A stretch of 64,000 bases of DNA. It comes from Bacteroidales bacterium. Its GTDB lineage: Bacteria; Bacteroidota; Bacteroidia; Bacteroidales; UBA4417. Positions 8,911-17,546 of this stretch are shown here, piece by piece. The notes below the pieces were generated by a model. The model did no database searches and was not told the DNA's origin. It saw nothing but the letters and a program-made list of their open reading frames with translations. Numbering within the stretch: the stretch's first letter is position 1; every line of letters begins with the position of its first letter. The translations under genes were made by a program, and so were the position numbers. The stretch is from positions 124,001 through 188,000 of the forward strand of contig JADJHD010000008.1 of the NCBI GenBank assembly GCA_016707705.1, in the 5' to 3' direction.

Positions 8911-9635
8911 AGTAAGGCGAAACTAATATAAAATTAGTCATTCTTCAGAGAAGTTGGCAATATATATTGAATCAGGTCGAACTGACTTCAAGATCAAATT
9001 CTGGACTTTAGAAATGGTAACTGTTTGATGATTTTATAGATAATTCACTGCCAGGGCGAAAAGGGAAGGTTCTGTTCCGTGTAAAGCTTTCTTGTGAAAA
9101 AGACGGGAAACTAAACATTAAGAGTTTCTTTTTAGAGTAAATTTGCATTGAAATTTGATATTGTTAGTTTACTCGGATTGATGACTCTATGAAAGCCTTG
9201 ATAAAAGGCTTTCGAAAAAAAAATACCGAACCCAACAATCTCTGAACCTGTTTGTTCCATATTACTATCGGATAGTTTACCCTATCTGAAAGCATTGATA
9301 ACAGGTTGATCCGGATTCATGCATGAAGCAGATCCGGATATTTCAGGAAACAAACAGTATGAAAACACTTTCTCTCCAATAACTAGTCCTACCGTTCTCT
9401 CTATCAGATGTGCATTATAATTGGAATTATCTGACTATTAAATTATTAACGAAATAAATAAGTCGAACAGATCAAGAGCTTCAGGCAAAAATCAAGGAAT
9501 AATACTACCCGGATGCTGTGAATTTCAGCATTGTATAGGTAGGTTCCATATGTTACATGGCATCTGCTTTAAATGTTCTGTAGTTTTCAATCACAGCTTG
9601 ATAGTAAAAACAGGTAGAAAGGATTAAAAAGTATC
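8911..9635. other. 725-bp divergent gap with structured repeats
   Basis: No convincing protein gene is seen between the divergent genes at 8910 and 9636. A -7-like TAAATTTG lies at 9138-9145 (+). From 9191 to 9357 there is an unusual density of inverted repeats: GAAAGCCTT/AAGGCTTTC (9191-9199 and 9205-9213), AACCTGTT/AACAGGTT (9245-9252 and 9300-9307), CTGTTTGTTCC paired with GGAAACAAACAG (9248-9258 and 9346-9357), and two copies of the self-complementary ATCCGGAT (9309-9316, 9332-9339) flanking TTCATGCATGAA. The second and third pairings overlap and exclude each other. This could be a regulatory leader or a small RNA; I cannot assign a family. Confidence 0.4.
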
Positions 9636-10193
9636 ATGATAGAAAAAGGAAAGTTAAAGGATGATTTCTTTCGGCGAAGAATCCTGGGAGAGCGCCTGGT
9701 GGCGATTCTGATTACACTTGGTATCCTTGCAGTATTCTTCATCTTTTTCAGAAGTTACATTCTTTATGCTATTGGAGTATTTTTAGTACTCATCCTCCTT
9801 GATATGCCGGGTTTGCTGAATAAATATCAGCAGGAGCGCAGACTCTTGAACTGGGCAGACCAGAACAAGGAGATTGTAATCCTCGCTTATACAACCAAGG
9901 TGAGATATCTGGATCTGATAGAGAAGCACATCGTTCAATCCTGCCCGGAAGAGGTCATTGTTGTAAAGATAAACGAGCATAGGTTAAGCGGAAATATCCG
10001 GCGTTCCATCTGGTTTGAGCTTGCCCGTAAAATAAGGCTCAGACATATGCCCTGCATCATCAAGATTCAGCATCGCTCCTATCAGGTAGTTCAATTGAAA
10101 CGATATCTGAATGAATACATCAGTCAGCAAATGGACGAAAAAACCATGCTTGAAACCATTGCCAATATTATGTCTCAGCCGATTCTGGATTAA
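9636..10193 (+). CDS. hypothetical protein with two membrane segments
   Basis: 185 residues with no family I recognise. A basic N-terminus (to about residue 20) leads into two adjacent hydrophobic segments, about 20-39 and 42-60 (AILITLGILAVFFIFF; YAIGVFLVLILL), then a mainly helical, charged cytosolic portion of about 125 residues rich in Arg, Lys and Ile. Such a layout fits an inner-membrane anchored protein. The gene is alone on its strand, preceded by the structured gap and followed by 277 bp without a clear gene. Base composition and codon use look like the surroundings. Confidence 0.6.
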   Translation: MIEKGKLKDDFFRRRILGERLVAILITLGILAVFFIFFRSYILYAIGVFLVLILLDMPGLLNKYQQERRLLNWADQNKEIVILAYTTKVRYLDLIEKHIVQSCPEEVIVVKINEHRLSGNIRRSIWFELARKIRLRHMPCIIKIQHRSYQVVQLKRYLNEYISQQMDEKTMLETIANIMSQPILD

Positions 10194-10470
10194 CAGGATA
10201 TCCTTATTTATTTTTATTTGTATTCTAGGGCATCGATATACGGAGTCTATTTCTTCAAGTCCTTTTCAGAAATTGACTAATTTAGTTTGCCTTTATAATG
10301 TTCCAACATACCCTTTTGCAATGAGTCTGAGAACAAGGTTTCTTACAGTCATAGCTTTATGGGATCAACAGATGCCTGAAAATCACAAAATGATTCTGCA
10401 TCGATAAACTGCTATTTAGTATCTTGCTTATCTGTATTCAACTCATCGCCAATTTAAAAGCATTTACTCT

Positions 10471-11196
10471 ATGAAGGCATTCAACTTTCTGCTGGTATCT
10501 TTTATGATACTATTGTCAGTCAACATTTCCGGGCAAACAGCAACCGGAGATCAATCAGGCCAGCCATATATCGAAGTCACAGGCACAGCAGAGAAGGAAG
10601 TTATCCCGGATGAGATATTCATTGGGATTACTATTCAGGAAAAGTATGTTAACAGAGTAAAAATAACTATTGAAGAGCAGGAAGAGAAACTAAAACTCCT
10701 GATTCAATCACTCAGAATTGACTTTACCAACTTATCTGTTTCTGATGCAGATGCTGATTTTGTAAGAGTAAGCTGGCAAAAAAAAGATGTATTGACAAAG
10801 AAAAACTATTCCTTAAAAGTACCGGATGCGACAACAGTTAGCAAGGTATTTCAGGGGCTTAATGAACTTGAGATCGCTGATGCAAGAATTGATAAAGTTA
10901 GATACTCAAAAATTGATAGCTTGCGCAAGGAAACCAGAATATTAGCCATAAAAGCTGCTAAAGACAAGGCAGATTACATGTTAGCTGCAATAGGAGAAGA
11001 AACAGGTAAAGCACTGGTAGTAAAGGAGGAAGCTACGCTACAATCATCGAATAATATTAATGTAAGGGGTCAAAGATCTACAGGAAGTGTTTTCTATGTT
11101 GATGGAGTTAAAGCAGATACTTATGAAGAAAATGAATTGCAATTTGAAAAGATAAAAGTTCAGATAAGTATTTACGTTAAGTTCGGCATTCAATAA
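10471..11196 (+). CDS. SIMPL domain (DUF541) exported protein
   Basis: 241 residues: a signal peptide at 1-22 (ending NISGQ) followed by a single SIMPL/DUF541 domain. The opening strand PYIEVTGTAEKEVIPDEIFIGI and the C-terminal QFEKIKVQISIYVKFGI are typical of this periplasmic family, related to the oxidative-stress protein YggE of E. coli. Its biochemical role is unknown in Bacteroidota. The gene stands alone and reveals nothing through its neighbours. Confidence 0.8.
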   Translation: MKAFNFLLVSFMILLSVNISGQTATGDQSGQPYIEVTGTAEKEVIPDEIFIGITIQEKYVNRVKITIEEQEEKLKLLIQSLRIDFTNLSVSDADADFVRVSWQKKDVLTKKNYSLKVPDATTVSKVFQGLNELEIADARIDKVRYSKIDSLRKETRILAIKAAKDKADYMLAAIGEETGKALVVKEEATLQSSNNINVRGQRSTGSVFYVDGVKADTYEENELQFEKIKVQISIYVKFGIQ

Positions 11197-11296
11197 ACAG
11201 CCTGAATCATTAGAGCTTTTACCAGATAAAACAGTCATTCACACTTATCTTTTCCGCATTGGCGGATTTCTGTTAAAGGTCTTAAATCTGATATGC

Positions 11297-11304
11297 TATT
11301 TTTG
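11297..11304 (+). promoter_or_regulatory. -7 element (TATTTTTG) before the SDR gene
   Basis: TATTTTTG matches TAnnTTTG and ends 20 bp before the ATG at 11325. No clear TTTG is found at the expected -33 distance, so the assignment rests on the -7 element alone. Confidence 0.4.
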
Positions 11305-11324
11305 TCACAACAAATACAGGAAAT

Positions 11325-12272
11325 ATGCAAACAATTCTTGGCTCTGGTGGCGCGATAGGTACGCAATTGGCTGAAGAACTTCTGGATTTCACAAAGAAGG
11401 TTCGGCTTGTAAGCCGCAACCCGAAACAGGTTACCGGAATGGAAGAACTTATGTCGTGTGATTTACTGAGACGTAAGGAAGTAATGAGAGCTGTAAAAGG
11501 TTCAGAGATCGTTTACCTAACTGTCGGACTAAAGTATAATCACAAAACATGGAGAAGGGAATGGCCAGTCATAATGCAAAATGTGATTGATGCATGCAAA
11601 ATACACCATGCCAAACTGGTATTCTTCGATAATGTCTACATGTACGGCAAGGTCGATAGCTGGATGATGGAATCTTCTCCTTTTAATCCATGCAGTATGA
11701 AGGGAGAAGTAAGGGCCAAAATTGCCACGATGCTTCTCGATGAAATGAATTGCGGGAATATTAATGCTTTGATTGCAAGGGCTCCGGACTTTTACGGACC
11801 TGCACACATTAATAGTATCCTGAACAAACTGGTAATTGAACGCCTGAATAAAAGACAGAAACCTCAGGTATTGTTTTCAGCTGGATACCGGCATTCCTTC
11901 ATATATACTCCAGATGCAGCCCGAGGAACTGCCCTTCTGGGGAATACCCCTTCTGCATACCAGCAAACCTGGCATCTTCCCACAGATCACCGGGTGCCAT
12001 TCATCGGTGAACTCGTGGAATACGCTAAGGAAGAACTGCTGCGCAAGGTCAAGATTGAGGTACTTCCTCTTTGGCAGGTAAAGCTTGCCGGTATAGTCAT
12101 TCCTCAAATAAGGGAAACACTAGAGATGATGTATCAATATGACAGAGATTATCTCTTTGATTCAGGCAGGTTTCAGGCAGAGTTCAATTATATTCCAACA
12201 ACTTATGAATATGGGGTCAAGAACACAATGAGCTGTTTTCAATTCAATGAATTGTATCCTTTAAGAGATTAA
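11325..12272 (+). CDS. NAD(P)-dependent epimerase/dehydratase-like (extended SDR)
   Basis: 315 residues with a Rossmann fold at the very N-terminus: ILGSGGAIGTQLAEEL (4-19) is the dinucleotide loop of extended short-chain dehydrogenases, followed by an acidic/basic turn SRNPKQV. FFDNVYMYG carries the usual Tyr in place of the stricter YxxxK motif, and the middle RAPDFYGP is typical of the NAD-dependent epimerase family. The substrate is unknown. The gene has its own -7 element and ends at a strong bidirectional terminator, so it is monocistronic. Confidence 0.75.
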   Translation: MQTILGSGGAIGTQLAEELLDFTKKVRLVSRNPKQVTGMEELMSCDLLRRKEVMRAVKGSEIVYLTVGLKYNHKTWRREWPVIMQNVIDACKIHHAKLVFFDNVYMYGKVDSWMMESSPFNPCSMKGEVRAKIATMLLDEMNCGNINALIARAPDFYGPAHINSILNKLVIERLNKRQKPQVLFSAGYRHSFIYTPDAARGTALLGNTPSAYQQTWHLPTDHRVPFIGELVEYAKEELLRKVKIEVLPLWQVKLAGIVIPQIRETLEMMYQYDRDYLFDSGRFQAEFNYIPTTYEYGVKNTMSCFQFNELYPLRD

Positions 12273-12283
12273 ATAAATAAAAA

Positions 12284-12306
12284 AGGGTCCCGAAGGACCC
12301 TCTTTT
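12284..12306. terminator. bidirectional rho-independent terminator
   Basis: AGGGTCC (12284-12290), loop CGAA, GGACCCT (12295-12301), then CTTTT on the plus strand. An A-rich flank on the other side makes a T tract on the minus strand too. It lies between the convergent stops of the SDR and FKBP genes and would serve both. Confidence 0.9.
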
Positions 12307-13051
12307 ATTTATTATCAATAACGTAAAGTTCTATTTCAAAAATCAGGGTTGACCCTGGGGGTATCTTACCCATTTTCCGATCACCGTAAGCAAGATCAGC
12401 AGGAATATAGAACATATAAACCGCACCCGGTTTCATGAGCATCAATCCTTCTGTCCAGCCGGGAATTACACCGTTAACAGCAAATTCAACAGGCTCTCCC
12501 CTCTGACGTGAGGAGTCGAAAACAGTACCATCAATAAGAGTCCCGACATAATCAACTTCTACCATATTGGTATCAGCCGGTGAAATTCCTGAACCTTCTT
12601 TGATTACCTTGTATTGAAGTCCGCTTGGCAGTTCCACAACACCTTCCTTCTTTTTGTTTTCTGCAAGGAAGTCAAGACCTTTCTGGCGATTTTCAAGAGA
12701 TTCCTTCTGTGCCTTATCCTGTTTTTCCTTCATAATGCACTGATTCCATGCACTCATGATCTGCTGAATCTGTTCCGGGGTGAAAAGGGTATCTGCACCT
12801 TTCAAACCATCCTGAATACCAACATTCATCATGTCGTAATTCACGGTAACATCGTTATTCTTGAAATTTCTGGCTATATCAGAGCCAATGATGTAACTAA
12901 TGGTATCAGTATTATTGGTGAAAACCGGTGTCTGAGCACAGCATTCATGCTTTTTACTTTTTTTCTTCGACTTCTTCTGGGCATAAATGGATCCGGGCAG
13001 GACCAGCATTAACGAAAGAACAATAAGGATCAGGTTTGATTTTTTCATCAT
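12305..13051 (-). CDS. exported FKBP-type peptidyl-prolyl isomerase
   Basis: 248 residues. A signal peptide (1-25, ending IYAQ) is followed by a Lys-rich linker, an FKBP N-terminal dimerisation-like segment (about 45-130, beginning with TDTISYIIGSDIARNF) and a C-terminal FKBP domain (about 140-248). The FKBP active-site pattern is visible: GTVFDSSRQRGEPVEF, IPGWTEGLMLMKPGA, YIPADLAYG, IPPGSTLIFEIEL. It resembles Mip/FkpA-type periplasmic foldases that assist exported proteins. The gene is monocistronic. Confidence 0.92.
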   Translation of the reverse strand: MMKKSNLILIVLSLMLVLPGSIYAQKKSKKKSKKHECCAQTPVFTNNTDTISYIIGSDIARNFKNNDVTVNYDMMNVGIQDGLKGADTLFTPEQIQQIMSAWNQCIMKEKQDKAQKESLENRQKGLDFLAENKKKEGVVELPSGLQYKVIKEGSGISPADTNMVEVDYVGTLIDGTVFDSSRQRGEPVEFAVNGVIPGWTEGLMLMKPGAVYMFYIPADLAYGDRKMGKIPPGSTLIFEIELYVIDNK

Positions 13052-13068
13052 GATTTTTTTAGGAAGCG

Positions 13069-13076
13069 CAAAAATA
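13069..13076 (-). promoter_or_regulatory. -7 element of the FKBP gene
   Basis: Read on the minus strand, TATTTTTG fits TAnnTTTG and ends 17 bp before the ATG. The leader would be only about 10 nt. No clear -33 element is present. Confidence 0.4.
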
Positions 13077-13170
13077 GCAAATCAGCCATTTAAAGGCTAT
13101 TAAAAGTTGTTAAATGAGGAACATACTTATTCGGAAATGACTTTCAATAACTAGCTAACGAGCAGAAGGT

Positions 13171-13878
13171 TCAGACCATTATTACATTTTCAGAATCAAT
13201 CAGTGGCTCACCCCTGTATCGACGAAGTATCTGGAATATGGTCAGTACATCTTTTCTGCAGTATTTTACAATCCTTTCCAGATCATTTTCCTGCCAGAAT
13301 ATGTTATTAACCTGACTTCCATCGATATCATCCTTTGGAGTCTGAATGTCAAAAATTGCAGCCAGCAATTCAAGGGAAGTATAATTCTTATAATCACCAA
13401 ACTTCCATAACTCCATAGTATCCAAATGATTCACCTCCCATGGCTTCTTTCCGGCAGTATCCAGAATTGACGGCAATTTAATTCCATTAATCAGCATTCT
13501 TCTGCTCATGTAAGGAAAATCGAACTCCTTCCCATTGTGTGCACAAAGCAGATGGTCAGATCGATGGTAATGAGTATTCAGCAGGTTTGCCATTTCTTTC
13601 AGGACTTCCGCTTCATTTTCTCCTGCAAAGGCTTTAATCCTAAGTTGGTGATTACGATAAATACCAACGCAAATACAGATAATCTTTCCGAATTCGGAAT
13701 AGATGCCAGCCTTGGAATACAATGATTCGGGGGTTTCAGATTCGTCCTGCCTGAGCCGCTCAGACTTTTTCGCCCATAATTTGTGCATACGTTCATCAAG
13801 TTCATCAAATGACCTGGCACAAGAAACCGTCTCAATATCAAGAAACAGAATATTTTCAAGCGATAGATTTTCCAGCAT
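13171..13878 (-). CDS. predicted 3'-5' exonuclease (RNase H fold, PolB-exo-like)
   Basis: 235 residues. The DEDD-type exonuclease residues can be placed: FLDIETVS near residues 12-19 (first D and E), AHNGKEFDFPYMSRRML (central D) and YCRKDVLTIFQILRRY (tyrosine and final D, hence DEDDy). This matches the predicted 3'-5' exonuclease family related to the proofreading domain of DNA polymerase B. It probably acts on nucleic acid ends in the cytosol; whether DNA or RNA is unknown. It is divergent from the lipoprotein gene at 13953 across a 74-bp spacer. Confidence 0.8.
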   Translation of the reverse strand: MLENLSLENILFLDIETVSCARSFDELDERMHKLWAKKSERLRQDESETPESLYSKAGIYSEFGKIICICVGIYRNHQLRIKAFAGENEAEVLKEMANLLNTHYHRSDHLLCAHNGKEFDFPYMSRRMLINGIKLPSILDTAGKKPWEVNHLDTMELWKFGDYKNYTSLELLAAIFDIQTPKDDIDGSQVNNIFWQENDLERIVKYCRKDVLTIFQILRRYRGEPLIDSENVIMV

Positions 13879-13952
13879 ATATAAAAATTTTAGATTTCTT
13901 AAAATTAATGAAGTTTTGAAGTTATTCGGATGCTTCAGCGTAATTTTATACC

Positions 13953-15257
13953 ATGATTCATATTACTATTTCCAGGGTTACCATTGCCATCGGAATCTTC
14001 ATGATAACTGCAAGTCTGTTCTCATGCACCAAGGATTCAAATGAGTCAAATCCTGTGCTGGAAATTGTGAGTCCTGTTGCAGGCACTATCTACACCGCAG
14101 GAGATACCATCAGGGTGAGCATTCACTTGCCCGAACAGCAGCAACTCGACAACCTGGAAATAAACCTAACTGACAGCAATAATCAACCGGTTCTTGCAAG
14201 TTCAACTGTCGATGATCCAAATAGCAATTCTGATGTTCAGATCGACTATATTCTGGACGACCTTTCCCTTGAAGGAGGCACTTACTACCTGAAAGTCAAA
14301 GCCATAAGAGGAAACTCCTATACAAATGCTTTTGTAAGTCTTCAAATAATCGCAACAGAACGGGAATTCAAATACCCTCTGCTCATTGGCAAAGCCGGCA
14401 GCAATCAGTACAGGGCATTAAGCTACAAAGGAAACTGGACGGAGGTTTACAGCAGACAGGGAGATTATTCCGGTTCTGCAATCAATTCAGCAAAACAATT
14501 GTTGTATATGGCAGGAGCTTCTGAAGCCGGAATTGCTTCCTATAATCTGGCAAATGGGAAAACAGAATGGACCATTCCTCCAAAACTGATTCCTGAGGGC
14601 AGATGGTTTGAGGGCGTATACTTTTTCGACAGGCAACTTCATGCCTGCTATTATGAAGGGTATATTAAAGCTTTCGATAACTTGGGACAGACTGAGTACA
14701 CGACTGCCCTGAGTTTTCCGGATTCACCAATCTATTGCTGCCGGTTTGGCAATTATCTTGCCGTAGCATTGCATGATTTCAGGACAGAAACAAACAGTTT
14801 GGCCTTGTATTTCATCCCGGGTGGAACTTTATACCGGCTTTATAGCCCAGTTATTGCAATAAGCGCCATGGTTGAGTATGATAACCGCCATTTACTGATA
14901 TTCGGAAATATTGATGGCCAGGCAGCTATCCAATTGCTGGATCAAAACATGGGAACAGTTTCATATCTGAAAAAGCTCGACAGCGACAGCATATGCAAGG
15001 TTTCGATTATGGATCAGAATAATATGATTATTAGCGGCAGACAAAACATTTACTGGTACCGCTACAACCTCAACAGCATGTCAGTATTTGCCGAAAACAT
15101 CCCAAATGCGCGCATTGCATGTGAAACTATCGGACAGGTTGTATATGCAACTTCAGATAGCAAGATGTATCGATTTTCTTATCCACTGGGCAGTTTAATT
15201 GATGAGGTTTCTGTTCCTGATCCGGTTGTTGATCTTCATTTAGTCTATAATAAATGA
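13953..15257 (+). CDS. lipoprotein with beta-propeller-like repeats
   Basis: 434 residues. The N-terminal hydrophobic stretch ends in a lipobox, SLFSC with C25, giving a predicted outer-membrane lipoprotein. Residues about 35-130 look like an immunoglobulin-type domain (ISPVAGTIYTAGDTIRVSI-like text). The remaining 300 residues consist of repeated short beta blades (YNLANGKTEW, FDNLGQTEY, YRYNLNSMSVFA), as in PQQ-like or quinoprotein propellers. No catalytic motif is seen. Its last four bases overlap the start of the MnmD gene, so the two are co-transcribed, although no functional link is evident. Confidence 0.65.
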   Translation: MIHITISRVTIAIGIFMITASLFSCTKDSNESNPVLEIVSPVAGTIYTAGDTIRVSIHLPEQQQLDNLEINLTDSNNQPVLASSTVDDPNSNSDVQIDYILDDLSLEGGTYYLKVKAIRGNSYTNAFVSLQIIATEREFKYPLLIGKAGSNQYRALSYKGNWTEVYSRQGDYSGSAINSAKQLLYMAGASEAGIASYNLANGKTEWTIPPKLIPEGRWFEGVYFFDRQLHACYYEGYIKAFDNLGQTEYTTALSFPDSPIYCCRFGNYLAVALHDFRTETNSLALYFIPGGTLYRLYSPVIAISAMVEYDNRHLLIFGNIDGQAAIQLLDQNMGTVSYLKKLDSDSICKVSIMDQNNMIISGRQNIYWYRYNLNSMSVFAENIPNARIACETIGQVVYATSDSKMYRFSYPLGSLIDEVSVPDPVVDLHLVYNK

Positions 15258-15943
15258 CAGAAACAACTCAGATCCCAGGATTACCGGTCATGAGCGGAGA
15301 TGGCTCCCACACCCTGTTTTCTGCACTCTCAGGTGAACATTACCATTCGATGTTCGGCGCAATTCAGGAATCGAAACATATTTTTATTGAAGCAGGATTA
15401 AAAGTGATTGCTCAAAAGAGAAACCAAATCAGCATCTTCGAAGTTGGTTTCGGAACAGGATTGAATGCCTTCCTGACTTGCCTGTATGCGAGAGAATGTA
15501 ATATTCCTATTCAGTACCATTCAATTGAACCATTTCCACTGGAAAAGGAAGTCTGGTCTTGCTTGAATTATGAACAACTTCTTAATCCCGACAATCAACT
15601 CCGGCTTTTTGATCTCATTTGCGATTCCGGATGGAACAGAAAGTTGGAAATTACTCCAACTTTTAGTCTGTATAAGAATTACAGCAAACTGCAGGATATA
15701 GAAAAAGAGGAATCAAGTTACGATCTTGTATATTTTGACGCCTTCTCACCGGAAGCACAGCCAGAACTCTGGACTGCCGAAATTTTTCAACAGATATTCG
15801 ATCTCATGAAGCCGGGAGCTTTGCTTTTAACCTATTGCTGCAAGGGAGAAGTGAAACGAAATCTCAAATCCGTAGGCTTTCGGATTGAGAAACTTCCGGG
15901 TCCTCCCGGAAAAAGGGAGTTTTTACGAGCAGAAAAGCCCTGA
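15254..15943 (+). CDS. mnmD: tRNA 5-methylaminomethyl-2-thiouridine methyltransferase
   Basis: 229 residues, a stand-alone MnmD equal to the N-terminal half of E. coli MnmC without the FAD oxidase domain. It methylates the aminomethyl group at wobble uridine 34 using S-adenosylmethionine. FEVGFGTGLNAFL (about 57-69) is the cofactor loop, YDLVYFDAFSPEAQPELWT carries the conserved DAF(S)P active-site motif, and the end LPGPPGKREFLRAEK is the usual family terminus. The ATG overlaps the stop of the lipoprotein gene by four bases. Confidence 0.92.
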   Translation: MTETTQIPGLPVMSGDGSHTLFSALSGEHYHSMFGAIQESKHIFIEAGLKVIAQKRNQISIFEVGFGTGLNAFLTCLYARECNIPIQYHSIEPFPLEKEVWSCLNYEQLLNPDNQLRLFDLICDSGWNRKLEITPTFSLYKNYSKLQDIEKEESSYDLVYFDAFSPEAQPELWTAEIFQQIFDLMKPGALLLTYCCKGEVKRNLKSVGFRIEKLPGPPGKREFLRAEKP

Positions 15944-16028
15944 AGGGTTCATTATCAAGTACAACCGATTATTTACAATAAATTCAATAACAACATTTTA
16001 CATCCAATAAAATAAAGAGAACCCTGAC

Positions 16029-16493
16029 ATGTTCAATATCCGTGTGTATGGTATTTTAATTCACAATTCGAAGGTTTTGGTTACGGATGAATTCAGGCTT
16101 GGAGTTCGGATGACCAAATTCCCTGGAGGTGGTTTGGAGAAGGGAGAAGGAACAATTGATTGCCTGAAGAGGGAATGGATGGAAGAAACCGGAAATGAAA
16201 CAGTTGTGGAATCACACTATTATACCACCGATTTTTTCCAACCATCAATGTTTCTTGCTGAGGTGCAGCAGATGATCAATATCTACTATCTGGTTTCAGT
16301 GTCTGATCCGGGAAAGATCAAAACATCAGACCAAGCATTTGATTTTGAACTTATTGAAGGAGCTCAAAGCTTTAGATGGATTTCACTGGATCATCTGAAC
16401 CCCGATGAATTCACACTCCCAATCGATAAAGTGCTGGTAAAAAAGCTAAGTGAAGAGTATGAAAAAGGCTATTTTCTTTCGAATAAAGAGTAG
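16029..16493 (+). CDS. Nudix hydrolase
   Basis: 154 residues. The Nudix box GX5EX7REUXEEXGU is present as GGLEKGEGTIDCLKREWMEE followed by TG (about residues 36-58). This fold hydrolyses nucleoside diphosphates linked to another group; the substrate cannot be predicted here. The N-terminal strand FNIRVYGILIHNSKVLV and the long loop with SDPGKIKTSD are unremarkable. The last 25 bases overlap the end of the acylphosphatase gene on the opposite strand. Confidence 0.88.
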   Translation: MFNIRVYGILIHNSKVLVTDEFRLGVRMTKFPGGGLEKGEGTIDCLKREWMEETGNETVVESHYYTTDFFQPSMFLAEVQQMINIYYLVSVSDPGKIKTSDQAFDFELIEGAQSFRWISLDHLNPDEFTLPIDKVLVKKLSEEYEKGYFLSNKE

Positions 16494-16738
16494 CCCTGTG
16501 GTTCAGAAGAATTGACTTCAACATTCGTTACCCTTGCCCATCTGGGACCTTCATGGCACCATTCCAAAAATTTACGAACTGAATCCTCATCTCCCTCAGC
16601 TTCTATATAAACTGATCCGTCTGATTCATTCCGCACGAAGCCGAAAACGCCTAATTCTCCTGCTTTCATAATGGTATGATAGCGGAATCCAACTCCCTGC
16701 ACTTTACCTTTTACAGAAATCTTATAGTGGACGATCAC
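16469..16738 (-). CDS. acyP: acylphosphatase
   Basis: 89 residues, the usual size of this small cytosolic enzyme, which hydrolyses acyl phosphates. The signature GKVQGVGFRYHT (12-23) contains the phosphate-loop arginine, and FVRNESDGSVYIEAEGD holds the catalytic asparagine. The start is a GTG at 16738, because no in-frame ATG gives the conserved N-terminal strand. The C-terminal codons overlap the convergent Nudix gene. Confidence 0.92.
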   Translation of the reverse strand: MIVHYKISVKGKVQGVGFRYHTIMKAGELGVFGFVRNESDGSVYIEAEGDEDSVRKFLEWCHEGPRWARVTNVEVNSSEPQGYSLFERK

Positions 16739-16801
16739 TTCAGTACTATTTGATTTGATAATTTCCGGCCAGTGAAACAGAACAAGTTCTGGCTCTAACT
16801 A

Positions 16802-17371
16802 TTATGCATTCAGACGTTTCATCATCAATGATTCAACCAGCATATACATCTTAACAGGGTCAAGGGTGCGCCAGGAGAGTTCATTCAACTTACCCCCCAT
16901 CGCCATGTAATAATCCAGAGAGGCATGCTCAAGATCCTTGATAACATGATCCCTGAAATTTATACAAGCAATCCAACCCTCTTCATTCTCATCAAACCAT
17001 TCCTGATAATAGGAATCATCATCAAAATGGAAATTCAGGACATTCTCCCCTATCAGGATAAACTTATTAATGCCTTCTTCCTGCAAAAACTCAATCACAT
17101 TCCTTTTCAGGTACATAATGTCATTATACAGACAGTCATTCCATTCACCCAGCAATTCTATGATGCAAAAATGCTCTTCATAACCTACATACAGAATCTT
17201 AAGGTAAAGTGTAGCAGAACCAAATCCATCCCATTGAGGGTGTATAAAATAATTATAGATGCTACTGCTGAATTCGAATTCGCTGTAATCCCTGCCAAAA
17301 AAGGGTGAACGTTCGTCTTCCGAGGCTATATAGAGATGCCGCCAGTTGTAATGAGGTTCAAGGTCGTGCAT
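16802..17371 (-). CDS. conserved-looking hypothetical protein, acidic/aromatic
   Basis: 189 residues, unrecognised. It is soluble, strongly acidic and rich in Trp, Tyr and Phe (NWRHLYIASEDERSPFFG; EFSSSIYNYFIHPQWD; NFHFDDDSYYQEWFDENEEG), with no signal peptide, membrane segment or known catalytic motif. It lies upstream of the acylphosphatase on the same strand with a 63-bp gap, so co-transcription is possible. Good codon use and a clear ATG argue that it is real. I can offer no function. Confidence 0.65.
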   Translation of the reverse strand: MHDLEPHYNWRHLYIASEDERSPFFGRDYSEFEFSSSIYNYFIHPQWDGFGSATLYLKILYVGYEEHFCIIELLGEWNDCLYNDIMYLKRNVIEFLQEEGINKFILIGENVLNFHFDDDSYYQEWFDENEEGWIACINFRDHVIKDLEHASLDYYMAMGGKLNELSWRTLDPVKMYMLVESLMMKRLNA

Positions 17372-17546
17372 TGCAGAATCTATTAAGGGTTGAACTCATC
17401 CCTTTATCAGGTACAAAGTTCGTACAGAAATTTGGTAATCAGTGTAAGCGTTCTGTTTTTCTTTCAAAACTCATGATAATACCAATAATATGCAGATGTT
17501 GTAGAATTCTGCATGTTATAGCACATCAAATTTCGGTATGAGGATA

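Noticed and set aside
9205..9222. Rho-independent terminator at the 9-bp hairpin
   Set aside because: The hairpin is followed by A, not T, on the plus strand, and on the minus strand the T tract precedes the stem. It does not fit a terminator in either orientation.
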